From contig NZ_AP027080.1 of assembly GCF_030295405.1 (NCBI RefSeq), positions 3,704,001 through 3,768,000 on the forward strand: a stretch of DNA of 64,000 nt, written 5' to 3'. The position numbers and the translations under genes were made by a program. This DNA comes from Mesoterricola silvestris. GTDB taxonomy: Bacteria > Acidobacteriota > Holophagae > Holophagales > Holophagaceae. The notes beneath the pieces are model-generated. The model was not told the origin of the DNA, ran no database searches, and was given only the letters and a program-made list of their open reading frames with translations. Below, piece after piece: positions 43,659 through 53,300 of the stretch (position 1 is its first letter; each line of letters opens with the position of its first letter).

Positions 43659-44531
43659 CTACATCTGCCGGATCGACGAAACGTTCCTGGACGCCATGTG
43701 CGCCCACACCACCTGGCAGAACCACAGCGTCGAGCGGAAGCGTTCCATGTAGTTCACGCGGGCCATCAGCCTCAGGGCCTTTAGGGCGGGGTCTTCCGTG
43801 GGCGGGGCGGTGCGGTCCAGGTCCAGGAGGGCGGCGGCCTCCTTCTTCAGGTGGGCGGTGAGGGGGGTCCAGGCTTCGGCCAGGAGCGTGGCCTGGGCGT
43901 CGGCGTAGGCGGTGGCGAGCTTCCCGAACTCGGTGTTGGCGCCGTAGGGCATCCGGTCCACGGCCAGGACCTCCACCCACCGCACGTTGGGGGGGAGGCG
44001 CAGCACCGTGCGGTCCTGGCCCGCGGGGTCCTCGCAGAGGACCTCCAGGGTGCCGCCCGCGGCGGGGACCCGGTCCCTGACCTCGGCCTTGCTGGAGGAC
44101 AGGAGCCGCATGGCGTCGGCCATGCGCTGGGCCTCGGCGGGCCGGGCCAGGCCCTGGCGGAGGAGGGTGGTCTGCCATTCGTTCCAGCGCTGGAGGAGGG
44201 GCTCCTCCAGGGCCAGGAAGGCCCCGTCGAACAGGAATCCCGAAAGGGTCCGGGCCTCGGGGGCCAGGGAGGCGGGAAGGGTGAACGAGGTGCCGGTGCG
44301 GCCCAGGGCGGCCAGCTCCCGGGAGCCCGCGGCCAGGTAGGCCTCGGCCTCCCGGTACGCGGCGTCCAGCTCCTTGCGGACCCGGCCGTAGCCCTTGCGG
44401 GCCTCGGCCACGCTGGCCGGAAGGGGCGGGATCCCCGTGGTGGCGGCCTCCAGGACCACGACCTTCCCGGGGGGCTCGCCCTGGAGGGCCCCGGCCAGGA
44501 GGACCGCGGCCGCGGCCCGCCTATTCCACAT
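43659..44531 (-). CDS. exported helical protein of unknown function
   Basis: 290 residues with an N-terminal signal-like segment (RRAAAAVLLAGALQG). The mature chain is mostly helical and charged (ARKGYGRVRKELDAAYREAEAYLAAGSRELAAL; LLSSSKAEVRDRVPAAGG). It ends in WFCQVVWAHMASRNVSSIRQM. I do not recognise a family. It overlaps the VOC gene by 11 bases and converges on the receiver/ATPase gene with a three-base gap. The GTG/ATG start has little ribosome-site support. Confidence 0.65.
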   Translation of the reverse strand: MWNRRAAAAVLLAGALQGEPPGKVVVLEAATTGIPPLPASVAEARKGYGRVRKELDAAYREAEAYLAAGSRELAALGRTGTSFTLPASLAPEARTLSGFLFDGAFLALEEPLLQRWNEWQTTLLRQGLARPAEAQRMADAMRLLSSSKAEVRDRVPAAGGTLEVLCEDPAGQDRTVLRLPPNVRWVEVLAVDRMPYGANTEFGKLATAYADAQATLLAEAWTPLTAHLKKEAAALLDLDRTAPPTEDPALKALRLMARVNYMERFRSTLWFCQVVWAHMASRNVSSIRQM

Positions 44532-44871
44532 CGGTGCAGACGGCGAGCACGTTCCCGCTGGGATCGGCGAAATGAAAGCGGCGGCCGCCGGGGAACCCGA
44601 AGATCTCCTTCACGATCCGGCCCCCGCCCCGGACGACCCGCTCCCTCGCGGCCTCCAGGTCCTTGTTGAAGATGACGGCCAGGGGCGCGCCGCCCGGGCC
44701 CGGCTCGTCCCGGGTGAAGCCTCCGGCCATGTGGCCGTCCTCGAAGGCCGCGTAGTCCGGGCCGTAGTCCGTGAAGGTCCAGCCGAAGACCCCGTGGTAG
44801 AAGGCCTTGGTCGCCGGCAGGTCCGTGGCGGGGAATTCCAGGTAGAAGATGGCGTTCTCGGGGTTGGCCAT
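44521..44871 (-). CDS. VOC-family (glyoxalase-like) protein
   Basis: 116 residues with two beta-alpha-beta-beta-beta repeats of the vicinal oxygen chelate fold: AIFYLEFPATDLPATKAFYHGVFGW and, in the second half, EAARERVVRGGGRIVKEIFGFPGG with RFHFADPSGNVLAV. It belongs to the dimeric small-VOC group that includes antibiotic-resistance and glyoxalase-like proteins; metal ligands are not obvious, so substrate and activity are unknown. It lies 19 bases after the LytS kinase. Confidence 0.88.
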   Translation of the reverse strand: MANPENAIFYLEFPATDLPATKAFYHGVFGWTFTDYGPDYAAFEDGHMAGGFTRDEPGPGGAPLAVIFNKDLEAARERVVRGGGRIVKEIFGFPGGRRFHFADPSGNVLAVCTDVE

Positions 44872-44890
44872 GGTCGGACCTCCGCCTCCA

Positions 44891-46570
44891 TCATTCCACC
44901 AAGCCGCCGTCCAGGGGCACCCGAAGGGTCATGCGCGTGAGGGCGCCGGGCTCGCAGTGGATCTCCGGCCCCGCGCCGGGGCCGAAAAGGCTCGCCAGGC
45001 GCTTCCGGACGATGGGCAGGCCCAGGCCCTCCCGGGAGCGCCGGGCCTCCTCGTAGGCCCCCGCGTCGTCCTCCACGTCGATGCGCAGCGCCCCGCCCTC
45101 GGGGAAGGCGAGGATCCGCACCGTGCCCGGCCCGGCCATGCGGGAGACGCCGTGGCGGATGGCGTTCTCCACGAGCGGCTGCAGGGTGAAGGTGGGCACC
45201 TTCACCCGCCGGAAGGCCGGGGCCACGTCGATCTCCACCCGGAGCCCCTCGAAGCGGGCCTTCTCGATCTCCAGGTAGGCCCGGATGTGCTCCAGCTCCT
45301 CCTCCAGGGTGCTCAGCTCGCCGTGGCGCTGGAGGTTCTTGCGGAAGTACCCCGAGAGGTGGCCCACCAGCTCCCGGCCCCGGGCCGCGTCGCTGCGGAG
45401 GATGGCCATGATGGTGTTCAGGGAGTTGAAGAGGAAGTGGGGGTTCACCTGGGCCCGCAGGAGCCTGAGTTCGCTCACGACCAGGAGGTTCTTCTGCTCC
45501 TCGTACTTGGCGATGAGCAGCTGGCTGGAGAGCAGGGCCCCGATGCCCTCCCCCAGGCGGCGGTTCATGTGCAGGAACCGCCGGTTCTTGGGCTCGAAGA
45601 GCTGCACCGTGCCCAGCACCGTGCCGTCCACCTCCAGGGGCACCACCAGGGCCGAGTGCAGGGGGCAGTCGCCGGAGACGCCGCAGGTGAAGGCCTGGTG
45701 CACGCCGTCGGCGAAGACCACGGCCCGGTCCTGCATGGCCTGCCGGGTGAGGGCCGAACTGATGGGGCCCCCGGGCCGGTGGTGGTCCGCCCCCAGCCCC
45801 ACGAAGCCCAGCACGTGCTCGTTGTCGGTCACCGCCACGGCCCCGACCCCGGTCTCCTCCTTGACGATGGCCGCCATCTCCCCCGCCGTGGCCGGGCCGA
45901 AGCCCCGGCCCAGGAGGCCCAGGGCGCGCTCGGCCACGCGCAGCGCCGCGGCCGAGGACGCCGCGGCCACCCGGTCCAGGTCCCGCTGCCGGTGCATCAG
46001 CACCGCCATGAGCAGGGCCGCGCCCACGGGGTTGAGGAAGACCATGGGCGGGGCGATGACCTTGACGATCTCCACGGCGTCGGGGAAGGGCCGGGTCAGC
46101 AGCAGCACGATGCCCATGTGCAGCACCTCCCCGGCGAAGGTGGCCAGGAGGGCGGTGCGCATGGTGATGAGCACCTCCGGCCGGTCCCGCAGCCTGCGGT
46201 TCAGGAATCCCGCCAGCAGCCCCTCCAGGGTGGTGGCCACCGCCCCCGACAGGGCGGCGATGCCCCCCAGGCTCATGCGGTGCACCCCGGCGGTGGCGCC
46301 CACCAGGCCCCCCAGCGCCGGTCCCCCCAGGAGCCCCGCCAGCACCGCCCCCACGGCCCGGGCGTTGATGATGGCCCCGCCCTTGAGCACCGGGGTGCCC
46401 AGGTAGTTGCCCAGGATGGTGATGCCCGTGAACACCAGGAACAGGCGCACCCTCCCCCGCGGCCGGGCCCAGTCCGAGGACAGGGGCCGGAACGCGGGGG
46501 ATTCGCAGTAGAGGTAGAACAGAACCAGGAAGGCCGAGATGGTCTGGAAGAGCGTCACCAGCGATCGCAC
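44891..46570 (-). CDS. LytS-type sensor histidine kinase with 5TMR and GAF-like domains
   Basis: 559 residues starting at GTG. Five to six membrane segments at ~1-190 match 5TMR-LYT (ARAVGAVLAGLLGGPALGGLVGATAGVHRMSLGG is the family core). A GAF-like region follows (about 210-345), then the His_kinase domain with the acceptor in QVNPHFLFNSLNTIMAIL and a HATPase (PLVENAIRHGVSRM; REGLGLPIVRKRL). It follows the lut genes on the same strand, 16 bases after lutB. The likely response regulator is the LytTR gene at 49452, divergent from lutC. Confidence 0.93.
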   Translation of the reverse strand: MRSLVTLFQTISAFLVLFYLYCESPAFRPLSSDWARPRGRVRLFLVFTGITILGNYLGTPVLKGGAIINARAVGAVLAGLLGGPALGGLVGATAGVHRMSLGGIAALSGAVATTLEGLLAGFLNRRLRDRPEVLITMRTALLATFAGEVLHMGIVLLLTRPFPDAVEIVKVIAPPMVFLNPVGAALLMAVLMHRQRDLDRVAAASSAAALRVAERALGLLGRGFGPATAGEMAAIVKEETGVGAVAVTDNEHVLGFVGLGADHHRPGGPISSALTRQAMQDRAVVFADGVHQAFTCGVSGDCPLHSALVVPLEVDGTVLGTVQLFEPKNRRFLHMNRRLGEGIGALLSSQLLIAKYEEQKNLLVVSELRLLRAQVNPHFLFNSLNTIMAILRSDAARGRELVGHLSGYFRKNLQRHGELSTLEEELEHIRAYLEIEKARFEGLRVEIDVAPAFRRVKVPTFTLQPLVENAIRHGVSRMAGPGTVRILAFPEGGALRIDVEDDAGAYEEARRSREGLGLPIVRKRLASLFGPGAGPEIHCEPGALTRMTLRVPLDGGLVE

Positions 46571-46586
46571 GGGCCCCCTGCTCCGT

Positions 46587-48719
46587 TCACTTCAGACGTT
46601 TCGCGAGCCTCACGGCGGTGTGCTCGACCTTGATGCCGGACCCCAGCTTATCCAGTCCGCCCCGGATCTGCATCACGCACCCCGGGCAGTCCATGGCCAC
46701 CGAGGTCGCCCCGGTGTCCTTGATGTTCTCGAGCTTGCGCTCGAGGATGGGGGCGCTCAGTTCGGGCAGCTTGAGGGAGTAGGAGCCCGCCATGCCGCAG
46801 CAGGTGTCGCACTCCTTCATCTCGGTGACGGTGAAGCCGGCCTTCTTCAGGAGGTCCCGGGGGGCCTGCTGGGCGTTCAGGGTCCGCTTCAGGTGGCAGG
46901 AATCGTGGTAGGTGATCGTCTCGGCCTGCTGGCCGTCCTTGAACTCCAGCCGGCCTTCGTCCACGAGCTTCTTCACCAGGGTGGCGAAGTCGATGGTCTT
47001 GGCGGAAAGGACGCGGGCCCCCTCCAGGTCGTCCCCCATGCCCAGGCTCTCGAAGGTGGAGATGAAGTCGTCCCTCAGGGCCACGGTGCAGGTGGGGCAG
47101 GCCGATACCACGTACTGGACGTCCTCCTCCAGCAGCGCCTTGATGTTCTCCCGGGCGTTGCCCGCGGCGGTCTCGTAGGCGCCGTTGTACCGGGCCGGGG
47201 CGCCGCAGCAGGTCTGGCCCTCGGGGAAGACCACCCGGATGCCGGCCTTGTTCAGCACCCGCACCACCGCCTCGCCCATCTCGGGGTAGGCGAAGTCGAT
47301 GAGGCAGCCCGCGTAGATGGCGGCCTTCTCCTTGCACTCGGGCTGGACGATCTCCTTGAAGGTGTCCCGGAAGGGCCGGGGCGCGATGGCCGGCAGGCTC
47401 CGGAAGTCCGTCATGCCGGAAAGGAAGAGCGGCAGGTGCCGGATGAAGCCGCCCTTGGCGAAGGGCTTCTGGGCCACGGAGGCCGCGCGCAGCAGGGAAT
47501 GGAAGAGCCGCCGGTTGTTCACCACCGCGAAGATGCCCTTCTGCACCAGCGGCATGCCCTTCTCCACCGCCAGGCGCCGGCGCAGTTCCAGGATGAGGTC
47601 GGGGATGTCGATGCGCCCGGGGCACACGTCCTTGCAGGCCCCGCACTGGATGCAAAGGCCCTGGATGTCGTCGGACTGCTTGAGCTCGTCGAACCAGGCC
47701 GTGAGGATGGTGCCGATGCCCCCGGTGTAGACCTTGCCGAAGACGTGCCCGCCCACGAGGCGGAACACGGGGCACACGTTGAGGCACGACGCGCAGCGGA
47801 TGCACTGGAGGGCCTGGCGGAACTTGGGGTCCGCGGCCATCTCGGTGCGCTTGTTGTCCATGAGGATGATGTGCAGTTGCTTGGGGCTGCCGTCGGTGTT
47901 GGGGACCTGGCCCGTGATGATCGACACGTAGCTGGTGAGGAGCTGGCTGGTGGCGTTGCGCGGAAGGGCCTGGAGGATGGGCTGCACGTCCTGGAAGCTG
48001 GCCACCAGCTTCTCGATGCCCACCACCGCCACGTGGATCCGGGGAAGGGTCGTCACGAGCCGGGCGTTGCCTTCGTTGGTGACCAGCACGAGGCTGCCGG
48101 TCTCGGCCACGGCGATGTTGGCGCCGGAGATGCCCATGTCCGCGTCCAGGAACCGGTTCCGCAGCTTGCCCCGGGCGAACTTCACCAGCTTGGGGATATC
48201 GGGCTGCTGGCCCTCCTCCACCTTGGTGGAGAAGACCTCGGCCACCTCCTCCTTGGTCATGTGGATGGCGGGCATCACCATGTGGGAGGGGGTCTGGTGG
48301 CAGAGCTGGATGATCCATTCGCCCAGGTCGGTCTCGTACACCTCGATGCCCGCGGCCTCCAGGTGCTTGTTGAGGTGGATCTCCTCGGTGGCCATGGACT
48401 TGGATTTGACGATGGAGCGCACGCCGTTCTCCTTGGCCAGGGCCAGGATGTAGGCCTTCACCTCGGCGGGGTCCGAGGCCCGGTAGACCTTGGCGCCCGC
48501 GGCCTCGGCCTTGGCCTTGAAGGCCTCGGCCAGTTCCTCGAGATGGGAGGCGCCGTGGGCCTTCACGTCCCGCACCGCGTCCCGCACCGCCTGGAAGTCC
48601 ATGCCCGCGTAGGCCTTCTCCCGGCTGATCTTGTAGGCTTCGGAAAAGCGCCCCAGGGCGCCCCTGAGATTGGGGTTGGCCAGGGCCTCCTGGATGGATT
48701 CCTTGAACGTCGCGGTCAT
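46587..48719 (-). CDS. lutB: LutB-LutA fusion, L-lactate oxidation iron-sulfur protein
   Basis: A 710-residue protein. Residues ~60-300 are the LUD domain (KSMATEEIHLNKHLEAAGIEVYETDLGEW). Then two [4Fe-4S] motifs CIRCASCLNVCP and CIQCGACKDVCPG, and a C-terminal ~250-residue part with two CCG motifs (GQTCCGAPARYNG and CDTCCGMAGSY), i.e. LutA. In Bacillus these are separate LutA and LutB; here they are fused. ATG 48717-48719 overlaps the lutC stop. Together with LutC it oxidises L-lactate to pyruvate. Confidence 0.93.
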   Translation of the reverse strand: MTATFKESIQEALANPNLRGALGRFSEAYKISREKAYAGMDFQAVRDAVRDVKAHGASHLEELAEAFKAKAEAAGAKVYRASDPAEVKAYILALAKENGVRSIVKSKSMATEEIHLNKHLEAAGIEVYETDLGEWIIQLCHQTPSHMVMPAIHMTKEEVAEVFSTKVEEGQQPDIPKLVKFARGKLRNRFLDADMGISGANIAVAETGSLVLVTNEGNARLVTTLPRIHVAVVGIEKLVASFQDVQPILQALPRNATSQLLTSYVSIITGQVPNTDGSPKQLHIILMDNKRTEMAADPKFRQALQCIRCASCLNVCPVFRLVGGHVFGKVYTGGIGTILTAWFDELKQSDDIQGLCIQCGACKDVCPGRIDIPDLILELRRRLAVEKGMPLVQKGIFAVVNNRRLFHSLLRAASVAQKPFAKGGFIRHLPLFLSGMTDFRSLPAIAPRPFRDTFKEIVQPECKEKAAIYAGCLIDFAYPEMGEAVVRVLNKAGIRVVFPEGQTCCGAPARYNGAYETAAGNARENIKALLEEDVQYVVSACPTCTVALRDDFISTFESLGMGDDLEGARVLSAKTIDFATLVKKLVDEGRLEFKDGQQAETITYHDSCHLKRTLNAQQAPRDLLKKAGFTVTEMKECDTCCGMAGSYSLKLPELSAPILERKLENIKDTGATSVAMDCPGCVMQIRGGLDKLGSGIKVEHTAVRLAKRLK

Positions 48720-49240
48720 GCCGCACCCCCTTCGACGAAGACGATGACGAGCCGCTCCGGCCCGTGGACGCCGATGGTGAGGACCCGCTCGATGTCCGCG
48801 GTGCGGCTGGGCCCGGTGATCATGGAGAGGTAGCAGGCCTTTTCCGGCTTGATGCGGCCCAGGACGGAGGCCATGTCCGGCAGGAGCCGGTCCGCCCCGA
48901 TGAGGGCCACGTGGATCTGGGGCAGGGTCGACACCAGGCGGGACCCCACTTCGGTGGCGTCCACCACCAGGGTTCCCGTGTCCGCCAGGGCCCATTCCAT
49001 CTGGCTGATGCCCACCTTCGCCTGGGCCGCGCCCTCGCGGGTGACGTCGTAGGAGAGGCCCGGGAAGGCCGGGCGGCCCTGGGCCTCCAGGAAGGCGCAG
49101 GGGGCCCAGAGGGCCGTACCGCCTACCTCCCTCAGCAGCCCGTGGACGAAGTCCCGGGCCTCGGCGGCCGTGCCGCAGCGGTGCACTTCGGCGCTGACGG
49201 CCTCGGCGCGTTCCTTGAATGAAGCGAACAGGTTGTCCAT
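48716..49240 (-). CDS. lutC: LutC-type lactate utilization protein
   Basis: 174 residues of the LUD domain alone: GISQMEWALADTGTLVVDATEVGSRLVSTLPQIHVALIGADRLLPD is diagnostic, with PEKACYLSMITGPSRTADIERVLTIGVHGPERL. It is the first gene of the lactate operon and overlaps the next by four bases (ATGA). The divergent LytTR gene at 49452 starts about 210 bases upstream and may control it. Confidence 0.92.
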   Translation of the reverse strand: MDNLFASFKERAEAVSAEVHRCGTAAEARDFVHGLLREVGGTALWAPCAFLEAQGRPAFPGLSYDVTREGAAQAKVGISQMEWALADTGTLVVDATEVGSRLVSTLPQIHVALIGADRLLPDMASVLGRIKPEKACYLSMITGPSRTADIERVLTIGVHGPERLVIVFVEGGAA

Positions 49241-49451
49241 GGCTCACCCTGCCTTCTGGCTGGAGGTTGAATGAAATGCGGTAGGACGATCATAGGGAAT
49301 CCCGCCCCTCTCGTCCCGGGGCTCCGGAAGGGAATCTTGCCCACCGGTTTCAATTCGGACCCAGGCGGTCCAAAACCCGCCCCGACCGGCGGCGGGAAAC
49401 CCGGGAAATGCTATAGTCAACCGGGATTGTCATGATTCTGGGAGGCCGGGG

Positions 49452-50165
49452 ATGCTGCGGGCGGTGCTGGTGGACGACGAGCTCCACGCCAGGGAGGAGC
49501 TCGAGGCCCTGCTGGCCGAGACCGGCGAGGTGACCGTGGTGGGCACCTGCCCCGGCGCCGTCCAGGGCCTGCGCACCCTGCGGGAGACGCGGCCCGACGT
49601 GCTCTTCCTGGACATCTCCATGCCCGGGGTGGACGGCATGCAGATGCTCAGCATGATCGAACCCGACGCCATGCCCTGCGTGATCTTCGTGACCGCGTAC
49701 GACGAGTACGCCCTCAAGGCCTTCGACCGCAACGCCGTGGACTACCTCCTCAAGCCCGTGGAGCCCGCGCGCCTCGCCCAGGCCCTGGAGCGGGTGAAGC
49801 GGTTCCTGGGCGAGGGCCGCCGCCCCGCCAACGCGGGCCCCCCCATCGACCGCATCCCCTGCCTCGCCGGCCCCAACATCAAGCTCGTGGACACCGCCGA
49901 GGTGGAATGCGTGCGCTCCTCCGAGGCCGGCGTCCACGTGGTGACCCCCCGGGGCGAGTTCCTCACCGAACTCACCCTCACGGTCCTGGAGGCCAAGGGC
50001 GCCAACCTGGTGCGCTGCCACAAGCAGTACCTGGTGAACCTGGCCTGCATCGACGAGATCGACCGCCGCGACCCCGCCGCCGCCTTCATCCGCACCCGCA
50101 CGGGAAGGACGGTGCCCGTGAGCCGGAGGTACCTGGCCCCGCTCAAGGAGCGGCTGGGCATCTAG
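49452..50165 (+). CDS. LytTR-family response regulator
   Basis: 237 residues: receiver (RAVLVDDELHAREELEALL; Asp in LFLDISMPGVDG; VTAYDEYALKAF; LLKPVEP) and LytTR DNA-binding domain (NIKLVDTAEVECVRSSEAGVHV, LVRCHKQYLVNLACIDEI). GGGAGG lies upstream of the ATG. It is divergent from the lutC operon, whose last gene is a LytS kinase, so the pair plus the lut genes form a likely sensing and control unit for lactate or a related carboxylate. Confidence 0.92.
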   Translation: MLRAVLVDDELHAREELEALLAETGEVTVVGTCPGAVQGLRTLRETRPDVLFLDISMPGVDGMQMLSMIEPDAMPCVIFVTAYDEYALKAFDRNAVDYLLKPVEPARLAQALERVKRFLGEGRRPANAGPPIDRIPCLAGPNIKLVDTAEVECVRSSEAGVHVVTPRGEFLTELTLTVLEAKGANLVRCHKQYLVNLACIDEIDRRDPAAAFIRTRTGRTVPVSRRYLAPLKERLGI

Positions 50166-50339
50166 ACCCCTTCCGTCCCGTTCATCCCCCGTTTTGCACC
50201 GTTCAGGGGGAAAACATAGCCCGATCCGGGTTTTTGAATATATTTCTGGAAGGTTAATCCTCAGCTCGCTGCTGAATTCAAAAGATCTAAAGGTCAGAAA
50301 ATTCCATGCTCGGCGGACTCCCAGGGGAGGGCCCAGGCC

Positions 50340-53300
50340 ATGGCAAGCGACCCGCAATCCAAATCCCTTCTCGGCATGCTCCTGGTTGGCCTGCTGGGGG
50401 TCGGCTATGTCTCGACCCAGAAGGCGCCCCCGGAGGCGCCCCCCCAGGCGGGGACGGTTCCGGGGGAAAAGCAGGGGACCGAGGTGCAGAACCCACTCCT
50501 GGACAGGACGACCCTGAAGCCGTATCTGGACTTCATCCAGGGGAGCGTCGGGCGTCCCCAGGTGCTGGGAGCCGAGACCTACCTGTTCCGCGGCGCCCAG
50601 GGTCCGCCGGGCATCGCGGTCCGGGGCGAAAAGGGGGGCGACAGCCGCAGCCTCTGGGAGGCCCTGGGGGCCAGGAACGAGGGGCCCCGGGAGGCCAGGC
50701 CGGATTCCCGGGCCCTCCTGGCCCAGGACCCCCACCTGCGCATCCTCCTGGCCACCATTCCCGATCCGGACCACTCGGACCTCACGTACGATTTCGACCA
50801 GGGCGTCCAGGCGGTGGAGGCGGCCTTCCACGACATGAAGTGGTACCTGGCGGGGCAATGGATCCCCGAACAGGACGGGGATTCCAAGGGCAGGGCCCCG
50901 GACATGCCCAGGAGCCTCCTCTTCGTGAAGCCGTTCATGGCGGCCATCGATCCGGAGGAGGGCGAGATCCCGCTTCCCTGGGTCCAGGCCTACGACAAGC
51001 GCCTGGTGCTCCTCCTCCCGGAATCGCCGCGGCTGGGGCTCCGGCGCGCGCCCCTGCTTCATGCCATGAACCTGGTCAAGGGCAGGGAGCTCGGCCCCCT
51101 CTCGAAACCCGGCCTCGACCGGAAGGCCCTGCAGGTGCTCCATGCGAAAAGGGTCGCCGAAACCCTGCTGGGTGACTTCCTCATCTTCGTGCAGGGGCTG
51201 GACGGGGCGGACGCGGCGGAGAGGACCGCCCTGCGGGAATTCGATACCGGAGCCCAGGCCCTTCGCGAACGGTGCCTTGCCATCATCGATGGGGCCGGGC
51301 CCGACATCGGCCAGGACGCCATCCGGGGATCGCTCCTGGCGGGGTCCGCCCCGGGCGCAGGTCCCGGCCTCCTCGTGCTCCAGTGGAGCAGGCTTCCGGA
51401 AGCCAAGGCCCTCCTGGCGGCCCACGCCGGGATGGGCCCCAGGCTGAAGCGGCTCCTGGAGCCCGGCCTGCGCCGCCTGCAGGAGGCGCTCTGGGAGACC
51501 CTGGGGCGGCTGGACCGGGAGCGCGCGCCGTTCCTGACCATCCTGGGTCCCAGGTACTCCGGGAGCGCCGGGGATCTCGGATGGGCGATCCGGCAGATCT
51601 GGGGGGAGGAGAGGAAGGTGCTCATGCTGAGCACCGGGAGCACGAATGAGAGCCTGCGGGGCTGGACCTTCAGGCCGAACGGCGTTCCCGGGGCGGAGGA
51701 CAGGAGCGAATGGAAGCCATCCCTCCCTTCCTTCGTGGCCTTCCACGGCCTGATTCCCGACGACAGGGCCTACGACGCCGCGCTGTGGGAGACCCTCGAA
51801 TCCTGCCTGGGGCAGGATCGGAGGTTCTGGGCCGAGTGCGTGGAAAGCGACACCCTGTTCGGGAGCCTGGCCTCCGGAGGCGCTTTCGGGCGGGAGTCGC
51901 TGACGCCGGATCCCGGGGAGATCCGGAGCTATCCGGTGCCCTCGCACCTGGCCGTCCTCCGGAGGGCGAGGGCGGACCAGGGGGAACCCGGCGGGCTGGA
52001 ACTCGGCAAGCCCCTGAAGGAGACCCTGGGCCGCATCGGGAACCTGGAACTCAAGGGCGAGTCCACCGGCCTGGACCGGGGACTCCATTTCCTGAACCCG
52101 AACAGCGCGGTGGACGCCGACCTGTCCCTTTCGAACCTGATCCAGGACGTCAAGCGGCGCCACCTCCTGGGGGTGCGGATCCGCATGAGCTCCTTCTCCA
52201 ATACGCTGTTCCTGGCCACCTGGCTCCGGTCGCACCTCACCGGGGCGAGCCTGGCCATGGATTGGACCAGCCAGCTGTTCCTGCACCCCAAGCTGTCCGC
52301 GGACCTGGATGGGGTCTTCTGCATCGGGCCGATGCCGCCCTACCCGGGCCTGGTGCGGGGAACCACGGGCCTGCCGTCCCGGGGGAGCGCCCTGCGGGAA
52401 CCGGGGTACTGGGAAGAAACGACCGTCCTGACCCGGGACGCCCTTTGGCTGCTCGAGAACGTGGTTCCCAACGGACTCCGGCCCCGGAAGCACAGGGGCC
52501 TCCAGGACTGGCTGCTCCTGGCGCCCGAGCTGGACACCCGGGCCCTCGCCTGGGAAACCGACCCGGCGGACCCCGGCCTGAGGACCCTGCGGCACCAACT
52601 GTGGATCACCCAGCTGCACCAGGGGCGAAGCGAGCCCGTGCGGGCCGTCCTGGTGCCCCCCCAGGCCCGGGGCGAGGACTTCCGGGAATTCCCCTTCCGG
52701 GTCCACGCCTTCCCGCTTTCGGGCCCGGTACCCGGAGGCGCCCCTCCCGCGGACCTCGGGAAGGTCCAGAACCTGCCCCTCAAGGTGTTCCACCCTGCCC
52801 TTTCCCAGGGGGCGATCCAGCGCCTCGCCCATGCTCTGCTGCTGGGCGCCAGCCTGGCCATGGCCCTGGGGTGGCGCACCTGCGCCAGGCTTCTCCTGGG
52901 GGGTGCCCCGCACCGGGAATGCCGCTTTTCCAAGGGCGGGTCCTGGCTGGTCGCATGGCTCATGGCCCTCCTTCCGCTCCAGGTGCTGCTGCCCCTGGGC
53001 GCGCAGGGGTGCCTCTTCGCCCTGCTCGAGGACCGCGGAAGCCTGGATGGCCTGGCCACCCTGAGCCTCCTCGCCGGGGCCCTGGGCTCGATCGGGGTGG
53101 CGGGGATGGTGTTCCGGGTTTCCTGGAAGTTCCTGGCCCGGACCCCGGAGTTCTGGCCAGGCGGCAGCAGGACCGTCAGCCTCGGGATTCTGGTCGCGGT
53201 CTGGTCCGGCGCCCTGGTGTATGCGGCGATCCTTGCGGGGCGAGGCTGGCTGGGCGCCCGGGGAGCCGTGGACACATCCGCCTTCTTCCTCCTGCGCCGG

